A stretch of 64,000 nucleotides of DNA from Neelides folsomi (Eukaryota > Arthropoda > Collembola > Neelipleona > Neelidae), in the NCBI GenBank assembly GCA_034687125.1, contig JAQGBZ010000007.1, forward strand, positions 1 to 64,000. The letters are read 5' to 3'. A program made the translations under genes and the position numbers. Positions 1-10,961 of the stretch are shown in pieces; positions within the stretch are counted from its first letter, which is position 1; each line of letters opens with the position of its first letter. Under the pieces are notes generated by a model, which was given only the letters and a program-made list of their open reading frames with translations, searched no databases and was not told the origin of the DNA.

Positions 1-104
1 TTAATTATAATTAGTAATTCTGAATATATTTAAATAATATTTCACATATATGTACTATATTTACTCCAATTTTAATTTCTAATTCTCAATATTTTCCATT
101 TTAG

Positions 105-1291
105 TTTTACAGTGGACTTCGAACACCGCTCAGCCTTCATAGACTTCTTTATAAATTTTGGGGAAATGCTTTGCACCTGGCTGGATATGAGCAACAAGAC
201 GCTCATGAATTTTTCATTGCAATGCTCGACGCTCTTCATCATCATTATACGTCGAACCAGGCCGGAGGATGCAATTGCGTCATTGATATGATATTTTTAG
301 GAAGGCTACAATCCGCTGTTACTTGTATGGTTTGCGGGTAATTCTCCTTTATTACCAATAAATTTAATTTAATTCCAATTCTCTCTTAGTTTCATGGTGT
401 TAATTGGAGATAATTTTAATAGACACCAGTCGATTACAGTGGATCCATTCTGGGACATTTCACTCGATTTAATTATTAATTCATTGGACTCGAACGCCAC
501 AATCTCCCTACATGAATGTTTGAACCGTTATACTCGTGTAGAATATTTGGGTTCTTCGGGAATGATCCATTGTAACAATTGTCTCGATTATCAAGAGTCG
601 ACTAAGCAATTGAAGTTCAAGTCTCTACCGCTGGTTCTTTGTCTTCATTTAAAAGTAGAAACATTTCATTTCCCACATTATGATTTCATTCTTAAGGTTG
701 CCTAATTATTTTTTGGTATCTTAATTGTTATGATTTGTTTTGTTTTTAGCGATTCGAACATTCGACGAATTATAAAAAGATAGGAAATTGCGTCAAGTAT
801 CCAGAAAGACTTCAACTTGCTTCTTACACTTCTCAAAATGAAGGGATGATTTCAAGCTCGAGATCAAGACTTTTACAAAAAATCCTAGATGAAGAATTTC
901 AGTAAGACAATTTTAAACCCCAAAAAATGATTTATAGTTTAAACTAATCGTTAAATTTGCGCTATTATTCCAAATGCTTAAGCATATAAGCTAAGTAGTA
1001 ATAAGTCGTAATATAATAGTACTATACTATAGTATATTTACTTACCAAAACACTAATATGAATTAATAACCTTAATGTAAATTTTAATTTTTTTCTTCCA
1101 GGTACACTCTTTTTGCTGTAGTGAACCATGTAGGATCATTCGAAGGAGGACATTATTATGCTTACATAAAGCAGACAAGAAATGAATGGTACAAGTGTGA
1201 CGATCATCTTATTACAAGCGTAAGCAGAGATGAAGTTCTCCGAAGCCCAGGTTATTTACTATTTTATCACAAAACATCTCTTTCTGATTGA
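105..1291 (+). CDS. USP22: USP22/non-stop-like ubiquitin C-terminal hydrolase, 3' part
   Basis: C-terminal part of a ubiquitin-specific protease of the USP22/non-stop type, which in animals removes ubiquitin from histone H2B (and H2A) within the SAGA coactivator. Exons read as 105-337, 423-654, 750-901 and 1102-1291, all with GT-AG introns and continuous phase. Recognisable family blocks are YEQQDAHEF, DPFWDISLDL, YQESTKQLKFKSLP and, near the end, a GGHYYAYI catalytic-histidine block followed by WYKCDD and GYLLFYHK. Two CxxC pairs (CMVC and CNNC) fit the zinc site of the USP finger. The catalytic-cysteine box and N-terminal ZnF-UBP domain would lie upstream of the window. The stop is TGA at 1289-1291. 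The neighbour PNO1 is convergent. USP22 is preferred over USP27X/USP51 because those are vertebrate copies. Confidence 0.93.
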
Positions 1292-2401
1292 TAATCTCCC
1301 ATTATTGATGATATTGGAATTAGCTCTTGGAAGCGTATTGCAGGTTCACGTATGCTCAATCACAATTCAAATTGAATTTAAAGAAACTGAGAATTAGACA
1401 GTGAAATATTTAAGCGGCAGAAATTGAGAATTTGGTAATCATATTTAGATATGGAAATGCTAAACAAAATTCACAAATTAGAGCTTCTGTTTGACCAAGA
1501 GGCCCCAAGAGAAACAAAATGCGTTTTGTTGATCGTATAATTAGGGATGGAAATTAATTAAAATATATAATTACTAATCAAAATTATTTGTCATGTACGA
1601 AGTACTGACACAAAAAGAGCATCAAAATTTTTCGTTAACTTCAAATTACAAAGTTGTTCATAGTGGTAAGGAAAATCGGCTTGACTTAAAGCGATGAACA
1701 ATATTAATTAAGAATTCAAATTCTTGATATTTGTTCTAATATGGCATTATGTAAATTGGGTCTCCATCTTAAAAGAGCCATGAAAATATTGAGGTTTATT
1801 ATTTAAATAATGATTGGGTGGCGTGCATTCCCACACATATTGTTCCTTGTGTTCGTCGACATGGAAGTCGACAATGTTGGTAAAAGGTATTAGGCTTGTT
1901 TAGAGCCAATTAGGTTAAAGTACTAGGTGATTTGTTGGGAACTGAAAATCATACTCGAAAGTTTGTATTGTTTATTACTATTTTACACTATGAGTGACAT
2001 TCCTTATTTTCGTATATTTGTTTTTTTTATTATTATTTTATGGTATGGTGGTCATTTTATTCTTTTGTACCTGGATGTATTTCGATATATTGAAATACAC
2101 ATTATATTACATATTTTATACATATATTTATATTAGCCTCACTCATTTTCATTTTATTGATATTACAAGTAGTATTGTTGGGCGTCGGTAAGGATGCGTA
2201 GGATATGGAAAATAACTCAACACTTCTAGCTCATTCATACTTTTTTTTCTCAAAATGCAAAGAAATAATAATAATTTTATGTGTTTTGTACTAATGTTTA
2301 AATGTGATTTACTGTAATAAAACTAATACTTAAATATTAAACTAACTGACTTAATTAAAATGTAAAAGATTGAAAATGTCAAATAAAGAATATTTTGCGT
2401 T
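1292..2401. other. Intergenic, convergent gap between USP22 and PNO1
   Basis: AT-rich sequence between two convergent stops. The short open frames at 1927-2191 are low-complexity F/I/Y-rich strings without codon structure or recognisable domains. I see no RNA gene or repeat here. The USP22 3' UTR must lie at its left end, but I found no clear AATAAA close to the stop. Confidence 0.5.
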
Positions 2402-2417
2402 TTTATTCCATTTTATT
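2402..2417 (-). terminator. PNO1 polyadenylation signals
   Basis: Two AATAAA hexamers on the minus strand (plus-strand TTTATT at 2402-2407 and 2412-2417) lie 5-20 nt downstream of the PNO1 stop. The 3' UTR would therefore be extremely short. Confidence 0.55.
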
Positions 2418-2421
2418 ATAA

Positions 2422-3066
2422 TTAGAAACTGTTATTTGATTTCCCGACCATCGACTTTAAAGTTCCGTACACTTTGGATGGAGGAGCTCCTAAGATCAAA
2501 TTACAAATTGTCCTCTTTGCAATTTGAATATTCTGATAAGACCCAAGGATGTGAATCTTGGTGTCAGCAACGACGATTCTCGTCTTTGTGGAATTCTCCA
2601 CTGTGAATTTCGTTCTCCCGCCCTTCCCCGCAAGACGGCCGATGGCTCTGGACAAATGATCGCCCTTCAACGGCTTCACATCCTGGATTTCAAATGAGTC
2701 GATGAAGAGATCTTCAAGACGGATGAGAGCCAAAGCATCCTCGATGTCGAATCCGTACACGAAGGCCCTTACGAAGTCTTCGGCCTTTTGAAGGAATGAA
2801 GGTTCTGGGACTTTGTCGCCAGCCCGGATCTCCACACAACGCTTTTTAAGATTAAATCGGATTTGAAGTTCCAAGTTCTCCACAATCGGTTCGTAAATCT
2901 TCATCCAGCTATCTTTTAACGGAGTATAACGATGAGCTGGGATTTCAATCTTCCGTATTTCTCGACGGGGACGCTTCTGCGGTCGGTCGATCTCAGCCAC
3001 AGCGACGTCCATGGCCTCTTCGTAACCCCGCTTGTTTTGATTCATCTTTCCAGCCTCCACTTCCAT
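2422..3066 (-). CDS. PNO1: PNO1 (partner of NOB1) ribosome assembly factor
   Basis: RNA-binding KH-domain protein that works with the endonuclease NOB1 in late maturation of the 40S ribosomal subunit, mainly in nucleolus and pre-40S particles. It is a single uninterrupted exon. The conserved core runs from [19 protein letters not shown] through [22 protein letters not shown] and [20 protein letters not shown] to the end block [17 protein letters not shown]; these match the family almost residue for residue. The GKGGRTKF segment is the KH GxxG-type loop. I chose the ATG at 3066 (MEVEAG, about 214 aa). An in-frame ATG at 3084 would add six residues, and the family N-terminus is variable. The region just upstream (CTAG before AAATGG) could be a 3' splice site of a UTR intron. 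Divergent from UROD, so a promoter is probably shared. Confidence 0.95.
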   Translation of the reverse strand: MEVEAGKMNQNKRGYEEAMDVAVAEIDRPQKRPRREIRKIEIPAHRYTPLKDSWMKIYEPIVENLELQIRFNLKKRCVEIRAGDKVPEPSFLQKAEDFVRAFVYGFDIEDALALIRLEDLFIDSFEIQDVKPLKGDHLSRAIGRLAGKGGRTKFTVENSTKTRIVVADTKIHILGSYQNIQIAKRTICNLILGAPPSKVYGTLKSMVGKSNNSF

Positions 3067-3084
3067 TTCTAGCAATAAAAACAA

Positions 3085-3496
3085 TATTTATTCAAATTTA
3101 ACACAATGTTATAATTTCTCATTTCGCAGAGCATGTTTAGATTTCATAGCTTTTAGCTTTCTTACCTCTTAATGGGAAATGATTTAAGTCAATGGAGATT
3201 CAAATCACTTTAGATTTTACTTATTACATTCAAGTGGACTTTAGGGATGAGAAAAAAGGAATGGTCGCTTAATTGAAGATTTATTTAATTAGTGAAACAA
3301 TGGTCACACCACGTGGAGAAGAATATTGATATTGAATGACCAATAGCTTGTTTGAATTTCCTTATTTTAGGGCATTATTTAATCTGATGGAAGGTTCGAT
3401 TCATTTTCTCAGTAAAAGTAAAAGTCTTAGCTCACATGGTGCGCAGCGCAGGGATTTCATTGAGTTGAACAATTTCAATCCGGCTTCATTCGTTTT
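3085..3496. promoter_or_regulatory. Probable bidirectional promoter between PNO1 and UROD
   Basis: Roughly 400 bp separate the PNO1 start (minus) from the probable first non-coding exon of UROD (plus). No coding potential is visible. The head-to-head order and short distance imply the region drives both genes. I cannot point to a defined TATA box or initiator. Confidence 0.45.
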
Positions 3497-3584
3497 CTTT
3501 CGATCGTCGAGTTTCGTCCGATTAAATTTCATTCTATCAACTTTCGATCGTCGAGTTTCGTCCGATTAAATTTCATTCTATCAA
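3497..3584 (+). repeat. 44-bp perfect tandem duplication in presumed UROD 5' exon
   Basis: The 44-bp unit starting CTTTCGATCGTCGAG occurs twice back to back (3497-3540 and 3541-3584), with a third partial start (CTTTCGAT) at 3585. A consensus splice donor GTAAGTAC follows at about 3600, so the duplication probably lies in the transcribed 5' UTR exon of UROD. Confidence 0.85.
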
Positions 3585-3808
3585 CTTTCGATTTCGATCG
3601 AGTAAGTACCCAACAATTTCCAATTAATGACATAATTTGCATTGCAAAAATATCATTTGTTGGTTTGGTCAAGTTTAATTTAATTTCCAATTTAATATCG
3701 TTGCATTCATATCTATGAGATAAATTTGAAGTATCTTTTCGTCATCCAAAGCGACAAAATCAAGTGACAGTTTGCGAAGCATTGTAAACTTGAGTTGAGG
3801 GCAGTCAT

Positions 3809-3885
3809 ATTAGGTTAAGTTAGATTAGATTAGGTCGTGATAAGTTATACAACTTTAACCTATTCTAATCTAACTTTTACCTAAT
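3809..3885. repeat. Imperfect inverted repeat in UROD first intron
   Basis: Arms of about 26-27 bp (3809-3834 and 3859-3885), rich in TTAGATTAGG and AACCTAATC motifs, are complementary except for about three positions and enclose a 24-nt loop. The location is between the non-coding exon and the first coding exon of UROD. No known RNA family is recognised. Confidence 0.6.
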
Positions 3886-4170
3886 AATAAGGAACTACAT
3901 ATCTCACCCTATCAAGTTTACAAGAGACGACTTCGAAAACTGTGACCTGCATAAGTCCACCCCAAAAGAAATTCACCGATTATAAATTTATAAAGTTAAA
4001 TTTATTGTCAGCATTTCAACATAAAGTTGAGTTAGTAAAATTTAAAGGAACTGTGGTAATTAATGGAAAGATTGTAATTTGGACCAGTAGTAATTTAGTG
4101 CTTTAAACTCAAATTCAAGAGCCCTTAAATATTCATTAAATTATTTTTGCAGATCTCGAAGGATTGCAAG

Positions 4171-5988
4171 ATGGCAAAAATTTACAATGTTGAGGATTTT
4201 CCCAAGGTATTTTTCGCAATTTCATTTGATCTAACACCTAGAGTATACTTTTAAATAGTTAAATGAAAAACACCCTTTGTTCTGTTTGGTTTTATTGATG
4301 ATTTTATTCTAATAGAAATTCCCAAAGCTGAAGAATGACTTGGTCATAAGAGTGGCAAATGGAGAGAATGTTGAACGAATCCCCATTTGGATTATGAGAC
4401 AAGCTGGACGATATTTGCCAGGTATTATTCTAGAATGATTTAATTTATCACGATATCATCTAATTAACTCTTTTATCATCATCTACATTTTATTTTCAGA
4501 GTTTTTGGAGTTGCGAGTGGAGAATTCGTTTTTCAACATTCTGGAAAATCCAAGTCTTACTGCTGAAGGTCATTAAATCATCAAAGTATCATTATTTATT
4601 AACTCAAATAAACATAAAAATAATGAATTTTGATTTAACAGTGACTCTCATGCCAATTAAGAGATTTGACCTCGACGCTGCCATTATATTTTCTGACATC
4701 TTGGTCGTTCCTCAGGCTCTTGGAATGAAAGTGACTATGGAACCAGGAATTGTTAGTCACATTTTACTTTTACTTTGGTTTAGAAAATGATAGAAAGTTT
4801 AATATTAATTACTACACGATTGAATGTTATTATTCTAGGGCCCTGTTATTGCCAAGCCAATTCGGAAGCCATCCGATGTTGATGCTCTCAATTTCAACGC
4901 GAATATCAAAGAGGCTCTAAAAGGAACTCTTGAGGGAATTACCATCACGCGGCATCTTCTCGAAGGAAAAGTCCCATTGTTCGGCTTTTGTGGAGCTCCA
5001 GTAAGGAATTAAATAATAAATATTAACTTTTTCAAAAGATTTTCTTTTCTAGTGGACGTTGATGGGATACATGATCGAAGGCAAGGGAAGTAAAACGCTT
5101 ACCTTTGCTAAGTCTTGGCTCTACAAATATCCCAAGGAATCGAAGGAACTCCTTTCATTGCTGGCTCTGTTCTGTGCTAAATGGTTGGCCTTGCAAGTGG
5201 CAGCTGGAGCACAGGTAATTCACAATCTCAAAAATATATTTATTTGGATTCTCACTTTTTAACTAAATATTCCATTGTTAAAATTCTAATTTGAATTCTT
5301 TGACAATAACTGAATCTGCAATTTAGATGTTGCAAGTGTTCGAGTCCCATGCTGATCTCATTGGAAAGGAGCTTTTTGAAGAATTCTGCATTCCTGCGCT
5401 CACGCTTTTAATGCAAGTTTTCGAAGTTGAACTTCAGACCAAAGGCTTGGAACGAGTTCCGATTGTAATTAAAATAACTTTTTATAAGGATTACAGAAAC
5501 TCGTTAGGGAAAATTTATTGTTTGAATAAAAAATTGAAATTTTAGATCATCTTTGCAAGGGGTGCTCATTATGCCTTGAAGGAAGTGAGCAAATTGGGAT
5601 TCAATGTCGTTGGGCTTGACTGGACAATTCCTACCAAGACTGTCCGATCTGAACTTGGCAAAAACGTTGTAGTTCAAGGGAACTTGGATCCATGTGCTCT
5701 GTTTGCTCCCGATGTATGGCCCATCATATCATTAAAATTAATGCGATATATGACCAAAAATTCATAATTTAATTATCAACATATGAAAAATATATATCAA
5801 TATCAATGTTTAATTGTATCTTAAATTGTTTGTAGGAGGAGATCAGAAAGCTGGCCCGTGCGATTGTACAAGACCTCGGTCCCCAGAGATTGATCTTCAA
5901 TCTTGGCCATGGAATTTACCCCGAGACGCCAATTAGTGGAGTCAAAACATTGGTGGATGCAATTCACTCAATTCCTACGTCCAAATAG
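4171..5988 (+). CDS. UROD: Uroporphyrinogen decarboxylase (UROD)
   Basis: Cytosolic enzyme that removes four acetate carboxyl groups from uroporphyrinogen III to give coproporphyrinogen III in heme synthesis. Coding exons are 4171-4206, 4316-4421, 4500-4568, 4642-4751, 4839-5000, 5053-5214, 5327-5464, 5546-5713 and 5836-5988. All introns are GT-AG and phases match, giving 367 aa, the length of human UROD as I recall it. Diagnostic blocks are [13 protein letters not shown] near the N-terminus, [20 protein letters not shown] (catalytic Asp in FSD), [43 protein letters not shown] and the late NLGHGIYP histidine. The codon start sits three codon-lengths after an acceptor at 4151-4152, so the mRNA begins with a non-coding exon ending near 3599. 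Convergent with the small gene downstream. Confidence 0.97.
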
Positions 5989-6091
5989 TATTACTCTCTT
6001 CGCATTCACTTTCACTTATGGAATTTTAGCCCAGTGAACTTCTTATACGAATGACTCTCATGTTACGGTCTATGGACAATCTGAGTTGAAA

Positions 6092-6097
6092 AATAAA
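6092..6097 (+). terminator. UROD polyadenylation signal
   Basis: AATAAA lies about 104 nt after the UROD stop codon, in the right orientation and before the convergent gene. Confidence 0.6.
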
Positions 6098-6259
6098 ATT
6101 TATTTCTTGAACCACTGTCTAATTAATCTTTGCATTCAAAATATTACTTTTAATTTCTTTTTATATTATTAAATATAAATATTTGAATTGGGGTAGTAAA
6201 CCATATTAACTAATTATTAATTTTCATTGTCATCTTTAAATTATATTCATTTGTTCATA

Positions 6260-6265
6260 TTTATT
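6260..6265 (-). terminator. Polyadenylation signal of the small minus-strand gene
   Basis: TTTATT on the plus strand is AATAAA on the minus strand, about 29 nt past the stop of the 96-residue gene. Confidence 0.5.
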
Positions 6266-6293
6266 TTTGTAGCACTTATGGTTAGATGTATAT

Positions 6294-6653
6294 TTATGGA
6301 CGAGGATTGGGCTTCTGTCGAGGTTCTGGGTTTGGTGGTTCGAGAATGACGGACATCAAAGCACTCGCTTTCTTCATAAAATGTGGAAGTCCTTGCCGCA
6401 ACCTTTGAACTTTGGCCCGTTCAGCACGCCAGTTCGGCTGTTAAAATTTAGGTAAAATTAAAATCTCTTAACTATTTATTATATTTATAAATATTATTTT
6501 CCTTACTTCACCACCGTCATATTTCTCACACCCTGAAGATCCCCCAAAGTCTGGCTTTTGAGTCGACTCATCAATCATTGTTATTGGATCCGTTTGGACA
6601 TCTTGTTCCACTCGATCATCTCGCCGGGTCATCACTTTCTTTTTCATTGACAT
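6294..6653 (-). CDS. Unrecognised 96-residue two-exon protein
   Basis: I do not recognise this protein. Exon 1 is 6653-6507 (49 codons) and exon 2 is 6437-6294 (47 codons plus stop). They are joined in phase 0 by a GTAAGG...TTAACAG intron of 69 bp, like its neighbours. The N-terminal half is charged and polar (starts MSMKKKVMTRRDD, then acidic/Gln/Thr residues and a GGSSGCEKYDGGE stretch). The second half begins PNWRAERAKVQRLRQGLPHF, a probable amphipathic helix, and ends in a Pro/Arg-rich tail (PPNPEPRQKPNPRP). There is no signal peptide or membrane segment. Support comes from splice-site quality, a downstream AATAAA, codon content and its place in a compact divergent pair with VPS51. It is likely intracellular; no function is assigned. 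Confidence 0.6.
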
Positions 6654-7520
6654 TCTTCAATAGCTATTAACTGTACAGAAAATGGTGAAGATTTTAATTA
6701 TTAAAATTGCGATTGTATTTGGTTTTATCGTGATTGGGAAAATTGTGATATTGTATTTAACTTACATTTTTGATAGCTTGGTTTCAATTAGCTCGTTGGC
6801 AATGCTTCAAGGGACTGTCAGTTATGTTTGAAATATAGCGCAGCTCAATTAGACACCGATAAATCTCTTGACAATTACAACTTATTGTTAGCTCTGTGGT
6901 TAAGGAATCTTGAGTTTGTTAATATTGAATTTGTATTAGAATATATAAATTTATGTATTCTATTTTGATTAATTAAAAACGACGTAAGATCTTATATGAA
7001 GTGATCTACTTGTCGATATAAAGATAATTCTTATTCTAAATGACCGGTTCTTATAAAGAGTAACTAAATTTAATGTTTTAAATTAAACTTATACTTTTGA
7101 TCGAAGTTGAACGAACAGAAACTCGGTTTGTTTATGATTCGGTTGCCGTTTGCTGCACAGTGGATTCTCAAATACACAGCAACCAAAACATTGATTGGAG
7201 CTGAGAAGGAATTTTAAATTTAATGTCAACCTTTTGCTAAATTAAATAAGATTCAAGTGAATAAAATAGTAAGTGTCAACAATAAATGACAATTTATTGA
7301 TCAAAATTTTCTATTAAATTTCAAATTAATTTTTTCTCATCGCTAAATTGTAAAAATGTTTAATTGCAAATAAGAAATTTTGAAGTAAAGTTCAAGGTTT
7401 ATAAATATTTAAGGTTAGTAATATTTTTTTATTCAATCAATACGAATTCATTCAATAGATGATATTGATCGTAATAAAATGTAACTCTAAAATTATTTAC
7501 ATTTGTATATTTTATAAAGG
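6654..7520. promoter_or_regulatory. Divergent intergenic region between the small gene and VPS51
   Basis: About 870 bp with no coding signal, between two start codons on opposite strands; presumably it holds both promoters. An AG at 7518-7519 immediately before the VPS51 ATG, preceded by a T-rich stretch, could be the end of a 5' UTR intron, which would move the VPS51 promoter further left. Confidence 0.4.
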
Positions 7521-10500
7521 ATGGAGCCCACAAGTTCTGAAGAAAAGAGGCAAACCAATTCTGGAGAAGGAGGAAGTCCATATGACCTCAACGGAGTTCA
7601 ATTCAATCCTGAAATGTTTATTCAAAAAGTTATTAAGGTGAAGATTCGAATCTCTATTATACTCTATTGTAAATTATAATTAAATTGATCAATTTCATAA
7701 TTTTTAAATCAATTGTTAGGATTATCCTCTTAGCAAATTGATGGAGACGGAATCGAACCTCATTCGGCAAATTCAGGATTTGGATTCTGACATGCAAACC
7801 TTGGTATATGAAAACTACAACAAATTCATTTTGGCGACAGACACCATACGAAAAATGAAAACGGATTTCAGGGAAATGGAAGACAAAATGGGTCTTTTGT
7901 CATCCAAAATTTCCCTAATTACCGACAATTCAAGCCAAATATCTGATAATTTAAAAGTAAGCATTTAACTTTTTCAATTATTTTATTGAAATATGGAAAA
8001 TTCCTCAACAACTCTATTTCTCTATAAAGCTTTCATTTACAACAATCTGTTGATACTTAACATTTATTTAAGGAAAAACGGGACAAAGTTAACAAATTAT
8101 CGAGCATTCACGACCTCTTAAAGAAACTCAAATTTTTATTTGAACTACCAACAAAATTAAAGCAATTGTCAGAAGAAAATAACTACGAAGAGGTAATGCT
8201 TAAAGAATAAAATAATATTAACTTTATTAAATCTCAAAATTTATAATTCTCTTATCTTAAAGGACAATGTTTTATTTATTTATAGGCTGTGAGGTGTTAT
8301 AAAGACGGAGTTGAATTTGTTAGCGAGTTTAAAAGATTCCCAAGTCTCATTGCAATTAAACAAGATTGTCAACACATTGTAGTTAAAATTCGAGAAGATT
8401 TATATAAAGATTTCGAAGATTCGGAGGTAAGATAACGTTAATATCTATTGAATTGAATTTGAAATGTTTACTGAATTTATCCAATGATCTTTATATTTGA
8501 GTTTTCAAAATGTCCTATTAATTTATTTTCATTTAGATGTCTTCTCAGGACTTAACGAGGAATGTAAATCTGCTTTTAAGCCTTGGTGAAAGTCCTTCAA
8601 CGTTAGGCAATCGATTCTTGGCAAATGCTGCACCAAAACTAAATCAAAATCTTGACTCAATGTCTCATTCAAACAATTCAAACGTAAGCTCAACTTGTCG
8701 ATTATCAACTCAATTTAATATGTCGGATGGCTTTGATGCTAATTATTAATTCAATCTTTGTTTTAAGGTTCCAATCGATGAGTATATGGAGCTTGGTTGT
8801 GGAATTTACCTGAGTAATTTAAGCTTAGTTATTGCATCTTTTTCCCATTCGTTCATACAAGCCACAGAGTAAGGATCATTTAATTAATTGATTAAATTAT
8901 AGAATTCATATTTGATACACATGTAATGTAAACATGATATAAAGATTAATTTCAACTTTAATTTCTTCATTATTTAAGATTGAGTGAAGAAAGCCGTCGC
9001 GAGTCCCAAGATAATCTTCATGTATTTGTCAAAGGACTAATGGACAAGTTTTTCAATTTAATGGAAGGCCGACTTCTTGTAGAAGTGAAGCAAGCACACG
9101 AAGATCATAGATTTAGGGAATATCTTCTTCATGCTCTCGATCGTTTACATCGTCGTTTAATGGCCCTTGGAACTCTGATGCCAAAATCTGATTTTGCTCT
9201 GTAAATTACAAACAAACTTAATTTTTGAATTATCAATATTTTAATTATGAAGTAGTTTATATTGAGCCGAGATTTATATAGATTATTTTTCTCTAGATGT
9301 GGATTGGATTTGATATCAAAAGTAAGCCAAGCGGATGCGGCGTTGAGTCTTGAAAATATCAAGAAGTCATTTGAAGTTTCGATGAAGGAGGCCTGCAGGG
9401 AACTTCGATCCCAACCTGGATCCACCCAAGAACTTCTTGGTTCAATTCTCGCAACATTTATTTCCCAATTGAAACTGAGTTTGAAGCATCTTCAGGAATT
9501 TTCTCGTTCGGAATTTCATTTTGCACAAAGCAACGAGTTTCAAAAAAGACTTGCTCATGTAACAGTTCGCGAACAACTTGTCGTTGCTTCATTTAGATAT
9601 CTGGCCGATTTTGGAAGTTCATTTATATCCGGAGACGATTACGACAATCTCACATGGCTCCTTGCTTCTAAACTCTTTCTTGATATCGAAGTCGGAACTG
9701 TTGGTTACATCGTAAGTTAATCAATTATGAATTTCGGATTTATATTTGTGAATTTTATATTCATGATTGATATATAATTTCTTCGAGTATAGTTTTTATT
9801 TCTTTGGGCAGATTAACGCAGTGGAAGTGGATTTTGACATGATTAAAGATAAGAGATCTGGGATTTGGAAAAGTACGAGTGTTTCTGAATTGACCCAAGC
9901 TCTCAATTCTACATCTAAGGCCCTCATTAAAGAGTTCATTATTTATCAAGGGAATCAATTGTCTGAGGTAAAGACGACATATTAATTTAAATTTAAAATA
10001 TAACATAAATCTCATTTAAAATTTCAGAAAAGAATGTAATTACCTAATGACCCAATTAAAATATTTTTCTAGTTGTTGAAGAAAGCCGTGCTTAACAAAG
10101 ATTTGATTTCAATACAAAAACCACCTGAGGGTCCTCAGCCCGAAATGAAGAAAATTGTTGAAATTCTGACCATTTTAGAAAAACATTTAGATTCAATATT
10201 CCCCGATATGGATGTTCAGAGTTATATGAAAAGCGAACGATCTTCCGATTCCTCAAAAAGATCTTACAGGTAAGAGTAATTTCCTTTGTATTCGGATAAA
10301 TTATTATTAAAATAGTTTTAATCCTTATGCTTTGCAGAAAGAATAAATTGTTTTTTAAACCAAGGTTAATTATTTAATTAATGGTTTAATTACTTTTGTT
10401 TTTAGTGTGAATCCATCTTCGAAATCCCTTCCGAGGCCTCCCCTTTGGTCCAACCTCGACCCAAATATGGCAAATAATATTCAAAAGCTTTTCTCAGAAA

Positions 10501-10938
10501 AAGTCGAGATATTTTCTCAAGTCGATTTCCACAAAAGTGACATTCTCATGATGATCATCAAAATTGGGCTAAGGGTGGGTATTAGCGACTTAATAATACA
10601 TATGACATAAAAAATATATTTACTTAATTAAAATGTAATGAGAATTTTATTTATTTATCAAAGGCATTTCTTGAATTTGTTCGATTAAAAACGATATCCA
10701 AATATGGGGTTCATCAAATCCAGGTGGATGTTCATTACCTTCAACTCTATCTTTGGAGATTTGTAAACAATGAGAGGTGAGTTGATTTTATTAAATTGAG
10801 AAATGGAGTAATCAGAATTGGATTTTCAGCTTCATGCATTCCCTCCTTGATGAAATTCTGGCGAGTTCAATCCAAAGGTGCATCAACCCTTGCACACTAC
10901 TCGACACTTCTGCCTTGGAATGTCTCGCCGAGAAGTAA
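7521..10938 (+). CDS. VPS51: VPS51, GARP/EARP tethering complex subunit
   Basis: Subunit shared by the GARP and EARP tethering complexes, which dock endosome-derived carriers at the trans-Golgi network and recycling endosomes. Thirteen exons: 7521-7637, 7720-7956, 8073-8192, 8286-8426, 8537-8683, 8768-8868, 8979-9200, 9297-9711, 9812-9967, 10073-10269, 10406-10574, 10664-10776, 10830-10938. Their lengths sum to 748 codons in continuous phase (747 aa; human is about 780). The near-invariant N-terminal block [20 protein letters not shown], followed by [15 protein letters not shown], identifies the family. Later matches are [39 protein letters not shown] and [17 protein letters not shown]. The N-terminus is predicted coiled coil, the rest helical rod. 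No odd residues or breaks. AATAAA occurs at 10956. Confidence 0.96.
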
Positions 10939-10955
10939 AACGAAACTTTATTTGA

Positions 10956-10961
10956 AATAAA
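10956..10961 (+). terminator. VPS51 polyadenylation signal
   Basis: AATAAA 18 nt after the VPS51 stop codon. Confidence 0.6.
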
